Program-made: the position numbers and the translations under genes
Origin: Brachionus manjavacas
Lineage: Eukaryota; Rotifera; Eurotatoria; Ploima; Brachionidae
Length of the DNA stretch: 64,000 nucleotides
Direction of reading: 5' to 3'
Assembly (NCBI GenBank): GCA_019054805.1
Contig: JAHQIY010000024.1
Coordinates: forward strand, 372,001 to 436,000
Notes under the pieces: model-generated
Told to the model about the DNA's origin: nothing
The model's database searches: none
The model's input: only the letters and a program-made list of their open reading frames with translations
In this document: in pieces, positions 43,563 through 55,524 of the stretch
How the letters are laid out: the number at the start of each line of letters is the position of its first letter
Position numbering within the stretch: the stretch's first letter is position 1

Positions 43563-44049
43563 TCGTTTTCCAGGAGCCCTAACTGATGATTCCAATAGCC
43601 CAAGATAATAAATTATATGCATCCGCATGTCCGTTTCTTAGTGTCCAGTTTGTAATAATCATTGAACTCATAAATGTTTTTGGCTACTTTGCTGCAATTG
43701 GATCAAGAAGCCATTGATTTGGCAAATTTTTGGGTTCTTGTATTAAAAATTTGTGCTTAGAAGTTTTTTATCTGTGAAGAGGAGTTTTTATCTTGGTCAA
43801 GTGATTTTTTTTTCTTTGCTGGGAAAAGTCTTTGATTAGTGGGTGACAATTTTTTGTTGAAGGGGGCTTGGTAGACCCTTTTAAAACATAATTGGTATTG
43901 GGAAATACCCGTTATTTTTTATAAACAAGCAAAAATGATTTAAAAATATAAATAGCATTATGATGAAATAAAGGTTCTAGGAGTTTTCGTTTAACATGTT
44001 TTATATTGATATGTCGTATAGAATAAGCAAAATTAATTATTTAGCTAAA

Positions 44050-44112
44050 ATTACAATCATTTAAGTAAAAATTACAATCATTTAAGTAAAAATTACAATC
44101 ATTTAAGTAAAA
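44050..44112. repeat. Perfect 3 x 21-bp tandem repeat inside the TIR element
   Basis: The unit ATTACAATCATTTAAGTAAA(A) occurs three times without mismatch, starting in the last bases of the left TIR. A subterminal protein-binding array is possible. Confidence 0.85.
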
Positions 44113-44283
44113 AAATAACCAATGTTCTAATTTAAGTAAAATAACCTACCTTTTTATTTAGCTAAATTATAATTTTTAAGTTAAATTAAAATGAATTAAG
44201 AAAAATAGATTTATTAAAAAAAAATTTGACAATCATAAAATGTTTTATTAAATAACAATTCAAAAACAAATTTTATTTTTTAT

Positions 44284-44493
44284 TTACACATTCATTGCTA
44301 ATTTTATTTCTATGGCATTTTGAATTGCAATAAAGTAATAAGTTTTTGGATCTTTAGTGTTCGGATTTAGCTTTTCTCTTAAAATTGTATCGATTTTATC
44401 TTGAACCTCAGCCTTCGAATAAACTTTTCTTGAATTAGGAAATTGTTTTTTAATCAATTCGTAAAAGACCTCTTTGTGATTATATTCGGACAT
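44284..44493 (-). CDS. 69-aa ORF inside the TIR transposon
   Basis: True ATG at 44493 with AAAA before it, about 170 bp inside the right terminal repeat, ending TAA at 44284. The protein is charged and probably helical: MSEYNHKEVFYELIKKQF, then KVYSKAEVQDKIDTILREK and DPKTYYFIAIQNAIEI. The F-Y/x-YSKxE...KID...K...YY pattern resembles the N-terminal segment of Ginger/KRBA2-type integrase proteins, upstream of their H2C2 finger, but no finger or DDE residues are present. It is therefore either a truncated transposase N-terminus kept as a small protein or an unrelated element gene. Identity is inferred, not proven. Confidence 0.5.
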   Translation of the reverse strand: MSEYNHKEVFYELIKKQFPNSRKVYSKAEVQDKIDTILREKLNPNTKDPKTYYFIAIQNAIEIKLAMNV

Positions 44494-44702
44494 TTTTCAA
44501 AAAGAAAATAAAAGAATAATTTCTAAATTTGCTAGTTTTATTTGTTTCATTTCGATTTAAGTTAAGTACATAAAATTATATTAAATTAAGTTAAACTCAT
44601 CTTTGATTAAAGTTAGATAATAATCAGTTTTCCTATTCTAGTAAAATTGCTTTTTTTATTTAATTTTAGCTAAATAATTAATTTTGCTTATTCTATACGA
44701 CA

Positions 44703-47013
44703 GATATATATCAGAGTAAAAATTCACAACAAAAAATTAAAATTAAAATTCACGGTCCCCTCTAAAAAAATTGTTTTTTTCGAAACAATGGAAAATTAAT
44801 TTTTTATTACATCCAGTGTTACTTGTCTAATAATTACCTTTGATTCAATTATTTGATGAAAACCTTAAAAGCAAAATGTTTGTTCAAAACAAATACTTTT
44901 TTAAAAACGAAAATCAAATTATTTTTCATTATTTAAATTTTGCTTTTCTATTCGCTTTTGACTTATTTATAAATAAAATAGAAATTTTGAAAAGGAGCTC
45001 GAAAATTCAATTCGAAAAATTTCTAATCTGCGACATTTGATACTTTATGGACGGATTAGTAGAATATTATAGTCTATTAATTGCGCTAAAAGCTCATAAA
45101 ATAATAACCAAATAGAATGGGAATTTTATTTCTCTTAACTTGTTTAGCACAAAGAAGGCAAACGCTTTTTGTTTGCTTTACGATATTTTTTACAAAAACA
45201 TAGCCAAATTAGCAGTAAATATAGCAAATAAATGAGCTAAAACATGAAGCATTAGCTATTTTAATAATTGTTTTTCTAGCGCTTTTTTTAATTAAAAAAT
45301 GTAGAAAACATCAAAATATGACTTGCAGAAAATTTGGTAAATAATTAATTTAGTGATTAATTTTTCAGAGGATTAAAGGTCTATGTGACTTGGCGAACAA
45401 AAAGAGCTTTCGGAATTTCCGTATTTATATTACAAACGGCTTCTGCTTTAAATGGCAGAAACAACAAAAGCAAAAAAAGAAGAAAAAAGTTGCCTTTATT
45501 AGTTATTGCTGATGTTGTGTATGCTGCAAACGTGACTATCATACCTTTGAGAAATTCAAAAACAAATTTTTAATTAAAAAGCTTTTAAATTCAATCAGTC
45601 CAATATTTGCATTTTAAAATAATTTAAATCTATATTGATTTCAATTCTGATAATATTGACATGTTTTGCCAAATTAGCTTTTTAAACAATACAACAATAA
45701 TTAACAAGCAACATGAGAATTGTTTAGAATATACAAAATGAGCTAGAGATAAGTTTTGAGCTTTTTTGCTCTTGTCTATTTGTCTAATTTTGACAGCGTT
45801 TTAGTTTGTTTTTTTTTGATCATAATGAAAAATTGTGTTTAAATTAAATTTTATTTTGACTCAATTTAAAATGCCAATCAATGAGCTAACAAACAGCTAT
45901 GCTCTTTTGAATTCAAGTGTCAAGAAGCTTTCTAGCAACAAGTCCATACGCTTCTCTTGCTCGGTTGCTTGCGATCATGAATAAAAGTTTTCAAATTAAA
46001 TTTGAACAAGTCAAAGCGCTGGCAAAATGGCTCTCATTTGAAATTTAATCCACTGTTTGATTTTCGGTCTAATTTAGTTTCAAAAGAGCAACAACAACAT
46101 CATCAAAATAGCTGACAAAATTATCGATTGCTGTATTCAAAATTTGATTTCTTAATCGCTAAATATTTGTGCACATATTTAAATAAATTTTTGTGTTGTT
46201 TGCCAAAAATCAAAATTTTAATTTAAATAGAGCCTAATTAAATTTTGATTGTAAAGCTAATTTCTATTCTTGTTTGAAATCGAGTCGAAACCATTTCGCT
46301 CGACAAACATATTCGAAAAGTAATTCTGTTGACAAAAGACTAGAACAACAACAACAACAACAAAAAGTTGTTGTAAGAAGTGAGGGTGACGAAGAGACTG
46401 AGGTCATGGCAATTTTGAAAATTAAATAATTTATTTAAATTTAAAAGGAAAGAGATCATTGAAAAATCAAAAAATCAAACCAAAAACAATTAAGATCAGA
46501 CCTGGATGAGTTTTATTTAATAGATGATACTTTAACCGCTCAGTGTCATCTACTCATTTTATTTACTAAAGCTCGGCTAAAAAGAAGCACTCAATTCCAT
46601 TCTGAGCAGCCTGAGGTTCTCCTAGTAAAAAGAAAGAGAATTTAAGCACAAATTAAATGTAATTTTGATAATTTTTATTTTATTCATTTATTTTATTTGA
46701 ATTTAATTAACCTCCTTCAGAAGAAGTTAAAATAAAACTTAGAAGAAGAGGGTACAAAAAAAAATTATTCATTTTTATAAAAATATTACAATTGTTAGAA
46801 ATTGAAGAAAAAATTGGTTCTTATTGAATTTTTTGGACTTCAAGTTATGAAATTCATTTAGGCCTTATTAATTCATTTAAAAATATACCTTTTTTTTTTT
46901 TTTTTTTTCTCTTCTGATTAATTGACAATTTCAGTTTATAATTTAAAGTAGAAACTCAATTTTTATTTTTTTCCAACTTTTCAATATATAAAAATTTCGT
47001 CAACACTTTCCTA
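44703..47013. other. Gene-free AT-rich stretch
   Basis: Holds an (AAC)n microsatellite near 46347-46365. Near 46600-46760 are LINE-tail-like blocks (CTGAGCAGCCTGAGGTTCTC; CTCCTTCAGAAGAAG), the latter resembling 63810-63850. No gene seen. Confidence 0.35.
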
Positions 47014-47574
47014 ACATGGGGCTGAAAAGAAGGCTATCGTCTTTCGGAACTGCCCAGGGTATCCACCCAAATTATTTTTTTTATTTATTTATTTATTTAA
47101 AAATATACGATAATCTTTAAATCTTATGTTTTCTAGACACATTTAGATAGAGTCAGAAATTCCATCACTGATGAAAAATGCCCCTTTAACTCCTTTTTAA
47201 ACTTACTTATATTACTTAAAAGCAAAGGAAAATCTACATTAAAATGGTTAATCAAAAGTTGAATGTCTGTTTCAAAAGAGTTGTTTGACTTTGATGGACA
47301 GATAGTTACGTTTTGTTTAATGCACTCAAAAATACTAGATGCTAATGAGTTAAATTTTATCGTCTCAATAAATGATAGTTTAGAAAAAAGATAAAGTTGA
47401 TCAAATTTTAAAAACTTAAGAACTTTAAAGATCCCCGACATGTGGCATGTATGAACGAAGGTTGAAAATTTGCCTTATTAAATTATTTATTTATTTATTA
47501 TTAAAAAAATAATTTAGGAAAAGTTTTTTCCAGGGCAGTTCCGAATGGCAGAGCCTTCTTTTCAGCTCACATGG
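47014..47574 (-). mobile_element. Element bounded by about 43-bp inverted repeats, with LINE-like ORF
   Basis: 47016-47056 (CATGGGGCTGAAAAGAAGGC ... TTCGGAACTGCCC) and 47532-47573 (GGGCAGTTCCGAATGGC ... TTCTTTTCAGCTCACATG) are imperfect inverted copies, each next to a (TTTA)n run. Between them the minus-strand frame 47441-47133 reads MSGIFKVLKFLKFDQLYLFS and KLSFIETIKFNSLASSIFEC. This leucine-rich helical pattern is like some LINE ORF2 C-termini, but I could not assign a clade. Confidence 0.45.
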
Positions 47575-48009
47575 TTGCAATATGATTAAGATATGTATTA
47601 ATTATATGTGTATAATTATATAAATTGAATATAAAAGATTAAATATAAATTGTTAAATTAAATTTTTGCTAAAAGTTTGGCGTGTTAATGATTGAATCAA
47701 AGGGTGTTTTGTACTTTAAATTGTTTCTGGAGTTTTGAAGCAGAAAGTCCTGGATCTCCTGAGCTATTATTTCATGGCTTTGCCTTGTGGTGATAAATTT
47801 AGAAAAAAGCTTGTTTGCCTTATTAAATTGTTTTGATTAATATTTAATGTACTAATCGTAATTTTGTTAATAGAGGAGGCGCTCATCTCTTTCTCTAGCA
47901 AAGTTTTGGAGCAAAGACTCCGAGATCTGGCTAATTGATCATCTACCCCGCTATTACTACTCAGTCCAAATCGGTTAGCCTTTTCTTTGAAGCAGGGATA
48001 TATTGAAGA

Positions 48010-48075
48010 TTTTTGACCCTTAGCCGGTTTTGAACCGTTGATCCTCTGCGTGCATGACTGGCACACACAGCCAAT
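48010..48075 (-). ncRNA. tRNA-like relic (possible SINE head), GTC-type anticodon loop
   Basis: On the minus strand TGTGTGC-CAGTCAT-GCACGCA forms a 7-bp stem with a 7-nt loop centred on GTC. It is followed by AGAGGATCAACGGTTCAAAA and CCGGC, a T-arm-like stem-loop. Position 33 is not T and the acceptor stem does not close, so this is a decayed or SINE-derived tRNA sequence rather than a working gene. Confidence 0.3.
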
Positions 48076-51000
48076 TTTTGTAATTTTTTGTAATTTTTGA
48101 ATAGTGTTTGTTTTGAATTTCAAAAATAGAATAAAATAAAAATAGTTTTGCTTTTTTTTTCAAGGTTTAGCATGCCTTGGTCAAGATTAATGATGATGAT
48201 GATAAGTTTGGATTCAAACTTAATTATGTGTTAATTTTCAACTTTTGATTTAATCGGCCAAATCTAAAAATTTTAATAGCATTAAACTATTTCGTATGTA
48301 GAGGGTCTAAATTGCGTGGAGCATTTGCGAATGGCTCGGAGGCCTTACGCGAGGTGTTTATTTGAATTGAGCTATTTCACTTTGATCAGATAATTTTAAA
48401 TTGGTATCAAGTAAATTTTAATTGCTGGTCAGCAAGGAGTAGGTCGAGTATCATTTTGTGTCAAATTGAGAAAAATTCGCCTCATCTCCTAATTTAATAG
48501 CAAAAATCGAACTCAACAACAACGATAGAAAAAAGACAATGGCATTAGCTAACAAAAATTCTAATCTGATTTTAAAATAGTTTGAGCAAAAATTTACTTA
48601 GCAAAATGGCTAAAATAATAAACATAATTAAATTAGTAAATTCGATATTTATGAGAAGTTAAATTAAAAATTCTAGTAATTTAATAGTAGTGAGTAAATA
48701 AAAAAAGGCCAACGAAAAAAGTCAATAATATGGCATATTTTATTTTCTAATTATATTCCAATTAATCAGTAATGATTAGAATTTTTTTTTTTTTTCTCAT
48801 TTTTTTTTCTTTTCTCTGAATTAAATTTTGGCTTTTCTTTTCTAGTCGACGTCAAAAGTAAAGAATCGACTTGTTTTTCTTGATGTATTTGATTTTAATT
48901 TAATCAAATCCGAATAACTGAGACACAAAAGAAAATTTAATAAAGCCTATGAAATTTATTTGAGAGAAGAGAGAGCAAGTTTATTAACTTGATTAAACTT
49001 GATTAAATAGAGAAAAATAATTGACATAAAAAAATTTTTGATTTTGTTGTGATTGGCTTTTCAATTGAAGTATTTAATTGGTTGCATTTTTATTTTTGCC
49101 AAATCTCTCTCTCTCTTTTTTTCTCTTTTTCCAAAATGCTAATTGATATTTAATTTTTCAGAGTCACTTTGGAAGCAGAGGAAAAATTGAGAGCGAACGA
49201 ACAGCAACAAGCAGCATCAGCTAACAGCTTAGTGAGCAAATAAATTGCAAATTAAATTTCAAATATTTTTAAAAGGCTTATCTAAAATTATTTTCTATTA
49301 GCATATTTTAATGTCTCAGTAATTGTTGTTTAGAGAGAGAGAGAAAATCACTACAAAATTATTGAAATGTTCTGCCAAGTAATTTTCCATTTCTTAAGAT
49401 GGATGGATCGCAATTTGATGTATCTAGGCTAGTAGATATGCTTCTACTTCATAACCAACTATTTAATTTAGTTAGCTTTTTTTTTCATACACACAGACAA
49501 TTATTTTCAAATTAATTTAACTATCATCATTTTTTGTTTTTCTAATAAAAATAAATAGCTAGAGATCGTTTGTTGATTGCCAATTATTTTGTTCAGATGA
49601 TGGTATTTTAAGTGAAAAAATTCAAATAGATACTTGCTATCTGTGACTGAAGCGAAAAAGAACCAAATATGCTAAATTAAAAGATTTAACTTCCAAAAAT
49701 TTATTTTATTTTTAATGAGATTTTTTAAAGCATCTCAGTCTTCAATTAGACTTGGATCGACTAGCTTACACAAAAATTTCCCTTTTTTTTCAAAATATTT
49801 TGTTTTTCAATCATAAAACTAAAGAATTTTCCTTTATGTATTTTTTTTTAAATTAAAAATAGGTACATCATTAGATATATGTTATAGATTAGAAAATTTT
49901 AGGAATCACAAAAAAAACTTTATTTTAGTGTGTTATTGAATCTTTGAAAGTATAGAAAACACCGGTTTAGCTAATACACATAAAAAATGTGGGAGATATG
50001 TTTAGATGGGCATTGTGTGAAATAGGAGATTTTAGGGTCTTGTGAAGTTCAGTACAAAAGAGCAGAACGAAGTGTAAAAATTGAATAACTTTTTTTCTAA
50101 AGGTTTAAAATAAAATCCAGCATGGTGCAACATTCAAAGTTGCATGAAACATCAAGGTCTGCTAAATTTGCAGAGTTGATGCAACGATGAATGATGCACT
50201 ACGTGTTACATTTACAGAACTAAGTTTAGATCTTTAGAGATCTTTATTTTAACTTTTAATAAAATTTCGGTCCCCTTTTATTTTTTCATTTGATTGTTGC
50301 AAGGTAAACAAAAAGAACTAGTTAATGCAGAGGTATATAGGAATTGTGGGGATAGTAGGAGATAACAACAAGAAGAGTGATGATGTCAACACTTGGGTCT
50401 TGGCACTTTGAATGAGTTAATTTAGAGCAGAGAGATTTATCCGAGTGCTATCAATTGGATATAGATCGAGTGACTAGCTTAAATTGTCTGCATTTTGTCA
50501 TCAATTAAAATTGTCAAGCAAATTATACGATCTTTTGGCTATTCCTTTGAGTTAAAGAGATAAGATTTGAGTTTATTGTTGTTGTTGTTGATGATGATGT
50601 TGTTGTTGGTTTGTATTTAAATTAATCGAATTATATTTGTTTTTGGCGAGATTAATTTAGAAATGGAGATTAAGTGAATAGGAATTAGGATTTTTTTGTG
50701 CTGCTAATATTTTATTATTTTAAAAAATACTCAACTTATTTATATAGCCAAGGAATTTACACATGGAGAAAAATATTTGCTTTTCGAATATCAAATTTGT
50801 TCGCAGGTAAAAAACACAAATAGCCACTCACTCTTTCACTCGATTTGTCAAGAGGGACCAGAAATAGAATAAGGTTAACTGCAAATAAATAGCTTTTCCA
50901 ATCAAACAGTTCAAAGTAAATAAATAAAATCTAATTAACTATTTTAAATACAATCAAAGTTGATTTTTGGCCAACAAAAGCTCATTTAGCCACGATTCGA

Positions 51001-52309
51001 GATTTACCTATTGATGCTTTTTTACTTAAAAGAAGTGGCCAAACATCATTATTGCTAAACTCTACCACTACTAGCTCTATTTGCTGGATTTTCGAGGTGC
51101 AATTACAAACACAACGCCAAGTTTAATTTACTAATGGATTAGCTCAGATTTAATTGGGGACAAAAAATTTCCCAAAACAAATTATTGTCCTTTTTAATTG
51201 TTTGTTTAAATTTTTTTGTCCCGAGCAACAAAATTTAAAATTTAATTTTTGTTTTTTTTTGTTCGCTAGCCACATTGATGGTTTAAATTTTTTGTTCAAG
51301 TCAATCAAGAATATTTATTTTTTCATTTAATGCAATTAGCTTGTTCTAAAAATAAAAAATATTTTTGATTAAAAAGAAAGGATTCTTTTTTTCCTACTTA
51401 TAAAATCATAGAATTTAATTTGTGTTCTATTGCTGGGTTTCGTTTGAATCATTTATTTGTTAATTACATTGGCACAGTTTGGCAATGGACCTGGAGCTCT
51501 AAATTGGCAAATGCCATTATGTTCATTTAAATGAACCTCGAATTTAAATTTTATTTAATTAGTTATTTGATTTATTTTGTAGTTTTAAAATAAGATCAGT
51601 TTCACTTGTTTTATTAACACTTATTCGTGGTATTTCCACCCATACCGTAGAAAAATTATAATGCACCTTCAAATGCTCTACAACACATTCTTTTCATTTT
51701 GTTTAATATTAACATATTTTTCCTTATTCGAGCCAAGCATGATTACATTAAAGATCATTTATACTTACATAATGCTACGGAACATCCAGCAAATGCGAAG
51801 ATGAAGTTAGGAAGAGTGACGGTGGCAGTCTCGAGAGCTAGGCCAGTGCCTTGGAGATAAGTTCGTTAATTATGAATTTCTCTCGTATTCATTTTCCTTT
51901 ATATTATCCAATTTAAAGTATTTAAATCAAAAGCATGTGATTTTAAAATAATCCCTAGTAAATAAAGCAAACTTATTCATTATGGACACACAAACTGTCC
52001 TTTTATGTTATATTTATATTTGTTCTTTTTTTTCATCACCCAAGAAGTGTTTTTTGGAATAAATAAATAAATGAAGATCATTAATGGATAGGAAGTAATG
52101 ATTCTTTGAAATTTTTATATAATTTGTAAAAATTCTGTTTCAGTACTGAACAATTTGCTAGATAATCATCTAGATGAGACGAATGAATCAACTACTTACA
52201 AAATATTGCATCAAAAAAACACCCCAAACTTTTTCATTAAAGAATTAACTTATTTTTAAACATGTTTTTTTGTTTCATTCATTGTGTCTTTTTATGCATT
52301 TAAATTTTT
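48076..52309. other. Gene-free stretch, distal Unc-4 upstream region
   Basis: AT-rich with short GA and TTG/ATG microsatellites (about 49333-49345, 50575-50608). At 50040-50290 a weak palindromic segment (GTGAAGTTC ... TTACAGAACTAAGTTTAG) recalls the interior of hAT-MITE copy A. At 51769-51862 a GC-richer minus-strand frame (YLQGTGLALETATVTLPNF) ends at a GTAAGT donor-like site; see findings. Regulatory DNA for the downstream homeobox gene is plausible but unproven. Confidence 0.35.
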
Positions 52310-52560
52310 CTAATTTAATTTCGAGTAAGCAGGCTGAAAAGAGGGGTTTTTTTGCCGCTCGGATAAGCCGGGGCAGATAACTCTCCTAAATTGTTTGATA
52401 AATTGAAAAAATCTAGATGAGACCATGTCAATTTTTAGACTATTATAAATTGCAGTGATCATTGTTTTCAGTGGAAAATATTTGATTTGTCTTAAAAATT
52501 TAGTTTTGCATTTTTTGAGCATGAGTGGTCTAAACTATAGAGTGCAATTTGATTAATTCT
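52310..52560 (-). mobile_element. Possible LINE RT thumb scrap
   Basis: Minus-strand frame KFLRQIKYFPLKTMITAIYN resembles the K...YLPLKTL..IYxAL thumb of some LINE reverse transcriptases. Short and without other landmarks. Confidence 0.3.
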
Positions 52561-53814
52561 GGACATTACTTAATCGTGAATCTTTTGAAAGAGTTTTTAG
52601 AAGGGATGCATATTAAATTTGATGCCAAGAGAAAAAAAATATTTTATTTAGTTAAAGTTAAATATTTATAGATAATTAAAAACTCGATTTGTTTTACTGA
52701 GCGATTCATTTAATTAAATATAATTAAATATAAGACATAATTTTTTTTAATTTATTGGATTGGATGTAATTTACAAAAGTTTTGATAAAAATATATTTTT
52801 TTTTGCTTTTTTTATCATAATTTAATTAAATTGGTGTATATTAAGCAATTAGCAATATTTACTTATATTTAGTAGTTTCTGGTGAGTTGTTCGACCACTT
52901 TTGTCAGACCTGATGTCACTGTTATGTTGTGATTAAATCATGAATTACGAATAGCACAAGTCGATAAAAGAAGAAAACTAGATCTAGAAATGTTTATGAG
53001 TGATTTGGGCTAAAATTTTATTTAAATTAATATTATTATAGTTATTAAGTTATAGAAAAATTTTTTTCTCAAATTTTGTTAAAATTTCAAACTTTTTTTA
53101 GATTATATTATAAGAAGTGGTAGTATAAATAGTGAGACTGTAGTATAAAATTGTTTTTCGATATTTATTTCAATGGGATCATTACTTTCTTTCTTGTTTT
53201 TAAACCATTGACTGTTTTTCTATTGAGCTAAAGCATTCTGCTTTGAAACCACTCACTTTTGTAGAACATTTTAGTGTCAAGACATGTTTCTTGGAGAGAA
53301 CTTTGTCAACGCTTAGAAGAACGAAATTGAAATAAATTTCACTGTTCTTTGGATTGTTAAATTGCTATCTTAATTGTGCCTTTTTGTTGCATCATAAAGA
53401 TCTAAGTATTTTTTGAATTTATGAGAATTTTTAGATTTTTAAAACTAGTTTGGAGACATACGTCGGGACTAACCTTCAAGAACTTTTTCTCTGATTTAAA
53501 AAATATTGAAAAAAAAAATCTAATTTTCTAATGTTCTTCTATTGATCCCTATTTTTGATTTATTATTTTTATTATTTATTGATAAAAAAATTATCAAGAA
53601 CTCACAGGTAGAAAAAGTTTAGCTAATAGTTTAGTTCATAAAGATTCACGTCAATCAATTAATGAATCTTAAACACACTGATGTTTGGCTGATAGCTTGA
53701 TTGTTCTCTATCACAGAGCCTATAAATGATACATCTAAAAATTCAAATGTGTGACCATTGCTCAAAAGTTTTGAATTCACTTCGCTCTGAATTGATCCTC
53801 AAATTTTAAGTAGT

Positions 53815-54260
53815 AACGACCTCATCATATGTTCGATAGACTGCTTTAAAGAAGTAAAGTTAGCAAAAGGTCGAAAGTTCGAATCCTCTCTGAGGAAGTC
53901 CAGGAAAAAGAAGCTAACAATGAGAAATTGGCGGCTGAAAAGGATCATCAACACCAAAGGCTCTTCTGCAAGCGCCTAGGGCTAACTACCCGACCGCCTT
54001 AGTATAAAACTAGCTACAAAGGAATCAAGAACTCAGAAAGAAGCTCAAGGGATGATACATTGTCAGTAATGACGAAGGGGGTGGGGGAGACTGCAAGCAT
54101 AAAAGAGGGGTATTTACTGCCAAAGATAAATGCAGAGTCGGAACCTGAAATATCCGAAATTTCAAGATGCGCTCAGGCCGCACTGGTCTTGGATAAATGC
54201 TGTCTAGAAGTGCTAGGTATATGTGAAAGTGACTGGTAAGGGTCAGGACAAATAAATGAC
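53815..54260 (+). mobile_element. RTE-type LINE 5' end and endonuclease start, degenerate
   Basis: From 54131 the frame reads CRVGT-stop-NIR, then RSGRTG, and after a shift DKCCLEVLGICESDW-stop-GSGQIN. This is the start of an RTE/craniofacial-like endonuclease (family pattern RVGTWNVRT...GRT...LxxYxLDxLGxxExxWxGxG). The family Trp in TWN is now TGA. Upstream, a GC-richer leader (AAGCGCCTAGGGCTAACTAC at 53970-53989) includes a B-box-like AGTTCGAATCC at 53876. The element is 5'-intact-looking but cut off at its 3' side. Confidence 0.6.
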
Positions 54261-55524
54261 TTATTTTTTGATTGAATAGCTTTTGTAGATTAAGTATTTT
54301 GAGTTGATGGTAGATTTGTTTGGTGAGCTCATTTTTAGATAGATAAGATATTTTGAGAGAAAAAATTTCGGTTGAATTTTTAGTTTATGGCTAATTTTGA
54401 ACATCTCGCAGAATTTCCGCATTAATCTTGTTAAATAGATTCTCATTTTTTGTTGTCTTGTTTTATTTACTCAATGAATCCAATCTTTGTTTGATAAGAT
54501 TGATTTCAGATTCGATTTTTAATTCCTTTTTTTATTGTTGGGAATTGTATGATTGTGTAGAAGTTTATTCGATGGTAATTTTTTTTCACATAATTTTTAT
54601 TTTTATTGATAACATAATAAAAATTGAAATAAAATTGCTGAGTAATTTGATCTGTTGATTGATAAATATTAGATGTTGAATTTCTAATTCTGAGAAAAAA
54701 ACAACAACAAAATAAAAGCGTAATGTGAAACAAAGAGAGGTGTCGTAAAAAAGCCACTGGCATTGTCAGTGTAGATAATGGCAAATAAGTTGAAAAATAA
54801 ATTTTCGCTTGTTTTTTAATTAATTTATTAATTAATTAGGCGAGTGTTTTTGCAGCTAGACCAATGATAGCATCGAATAGATTTTATTGAGCTGGCAGAT
54901 AGATTTTATTGGGTTTGCTTTTATCAATCAAGGCCAATTAGAAAATTAGAAAATTAAAAAAAATATATAAAAAGATCAATTTTTGATTGACAAGGCAACT
55001 TGAGCTTAAATTTTCGATTGGATACAAAATAGAGAGAAAATTCAATATAAATAAGCGCACATACATATTTTATTTTATATTGTTGATAAGCGATTAAGGC
55101 CCAAAATACTTGATACAAACTAACATAGCTCAATAGATAAAATGCACTCACTGCCATTAGTTTGAAGCGCCATAGGCAAAAGTACGAATAGAAAACAAAA
55201 AAGAAAATTATTTATTATCAACAATTTATTAAATTATTATTATATTAAATTATTGGTGTGAATTTAGGCTATTTAGATAAAGCATTTGATATTTGCAAAC
55301 ATCGCCAATCGAATCGAATCAACAAGTGACAACTATCTGTGTCTCATTCAAAAGTCAAATGATTTTTATCACCCTCTAATTCTAAATCGAATTGAACAGA
55401 GATCAAAACAGCTCGAGGACATTCAATTCAAGCCAACAATCTATCCAAATCCAAGTGAGGTCTGTCTGTCTTGATCAATCGTTTTGACTCATTAGTCCCA
55501 CACAAACTGCAACAGCACTCACAC
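54261..55524. other. Proximal upstream region of the Unc-4 homeobox gene
   Basis: AT-rich to about 55260. Then GC rises (TCGCCAATCGAATCGAATCA and on), suggesting 5' UTR or promoter-proximal sequence. A second frame, 55286-55474, is open but not recognisable and could be a uORF. Confidence 0.35.

Larger units (their letters stand above)
44012..44702 (-). mobile_element. TIR transposon with TGTCG...CGACA ends, Ginger-like candidate
   Basis: The 42-bp ends are perfect inverted repeats: 44012-44053 (TGTCGTATAGAATAAGCAAA...) and 44661-44702. Both flanks are GATA (44008-44011 and 44703-44706), a 4-bp target duplication. TGTNR...YNACA termini, TIRs of this size and 4-bp duplications match my memory of Ginger cut-and-paste transposons. 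It carries one 69-aa ORF on the minus strand and a perfect 3 x 21-bp tandem repeat (44050-44112). At 691 bp it is too short for a full transposase, so it is nonautonomous. Identical TIRs imply recent movement. Confidence 0.75.

Noticed and set aside
44050..44112. Three 21-bp repeats as a CRISPR-like array
   Set aside because: The copies are contiguous, without spacers, in a eukaryotic transposon; it is an ordinary tandem repeat.
47767..48123. 118-codon minus-strand frame with CVCQSC
   Set aside because: The frame runs through the tRNA-like segment, which argues that it is not protein-coding; no recognised family.
54428..55157. Overlapping small hydrophobic frames before the homeobox gene
   Set aside because: Opposite-strand frames overlap each other and consist of Ile/Phe/Tyr/Leu, as expected from AT-rich DNA.
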